NCBI GenBank assembly: GCA_017411665.1
Contig: JAFQPT010000309.1
Span: 1-5,853 of the forward strand
Source of the DNA: Oscillospiraceae bacterium
GTDB taxonomy: Bacteria > Bacillota_A > Clostridia > Oscillospirales > Oscillospiraceae
DNA length: 5,853 nucleotides
Reading direction: 5' to 3'
Part shown: in pieces, positions 5,743 to 5,853 of the stretch
How positions within the stretch are numbered: the stretch's first letter is position 1
Layout of the letters: every line of letters begins with the position of its first letter
Translations under genes and position numbers: made by a program
Notes under the pieces: model-generated
What the model was told of the DNA's origin: nothing
Database searches by the model: none
The model's input: the letters and a program-made list of their open reading frames with translations, nothing else

Positions 5743-5853
5743 TTATCTCTGGATACGGCCGGAACCGTCGCCGCCTGCCAGCTTTTCAACTTCAGCTACG
5801 GTAACCATGTTGTAGTCGCCTTCGATGGAGTGCTTCAGAGCGGAAGCTGCAAC
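5743..5853 (-). CDS. kdgK: 2-keto-3-deoxygluconate kinase (PfkB family), C-terminal end only
   Basis: Only the last 36 residues and the TAA stop lie in the window; the gene continues past the right edge. The tail ([13 protein letters not shown], then [16 protein letters not shown]) matches my recollection of the C-terminal signature of bacterial 2-dehydro-3-deoxygluconokinases and related PfkB sugar kinases, where an ALKHT/S-PGD segment is followed by a short helix and GSGRVQR. The enzyme phosphorylates 2-keto-3-deoxygluconate to KDPG in the cytosol, feeding an aldolase. Its position just upstream of two sugar-acid dehydrogenases supports this. The 157-nt gap to the SDR gene contains a separate promoter, so the kinase may belong to another transcript. 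With so little sequence, another PfkB kinase remains possible. Confidence 0.7.
   Translation of the reverse strand, partial: VAASALKHSIEGDYNMVTVAEVEKLAGGDGSGRIQR

Overview
The window looks like chromosomal DNA of a Gram-positive anaerobe, most likely a Clostridia/Oscillospiraceae-type gut Firmicute. The reasons are strong AGGAGG-type ribosome binding sites, moderate GC, a BlaI/BlaR1-like regulator pair of the kind common in clostridia, and protein sequences typical of that group. The organism call is inference from gene style; there is no rRNA or marker gene here.

Layout. (1) On the minus strand, positions 24-2704 hold a two-gene unit: a BlaI/MecI-family repressor (2345-2704) followed 5 nt later by a BlaR1-like M56 membrane metallopeptidase (24-2339). 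Upstream of the repressor are two near-identical 17-bp palindromes (2721-2737 and 2749-2765). One sits inside a TTGACA-N17-TAAACT promoter, the usual arrangement for an autoregulated BlaI system. (2) Divergently, on the plus strand, is a trimeric-type purine nucleoside phosphorylase (2854-3672), which ends in a 19-bp perfect hairpin that serves as a terminator on both strands. (3) On the minus strand, converging on the same terminator, is a sugar-acid or polyol catabolic cassette: the C-terminal end of a PfkB-family 2-keto-3-deoxygluconate kinase (5743 to the window edge), an SDR of the gluconate 5-dehydrogenase type (4782-5585), and a zinc-dependent medium-chain dehydrogenase (3725-4753). The 157-nt gap before the SDR gene has its own likely promoter (extended -10), a GntR/FadR-type palindrome, and a terminator-like leader hairpin.

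How the genes relate. The repressor and membrane peptidase form a signal-relay pair: the peptidase senses an external signal, and the repressor is then inactivated so that it releases its own promoter. Its target outside this unit is not visible. The three cassette genes fit oxidation or reduction of keto-sugar acids feeding 2-keto-3-deoxygluconate into an Entner-Doudoroff-like route. The nucleoside phosphorylase is an independent purine-salvage gene.

The most notable point is an in-frame amber codon (5199-5201) that splits an otherwise intact SDR gene at codon 129, between the cofactor-binding half and the catalytic half. I see no mobile element, CRISPR array, RNA gene or clearly new multi-gene system. 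Every stretch over 300 bases is covered by a gene.
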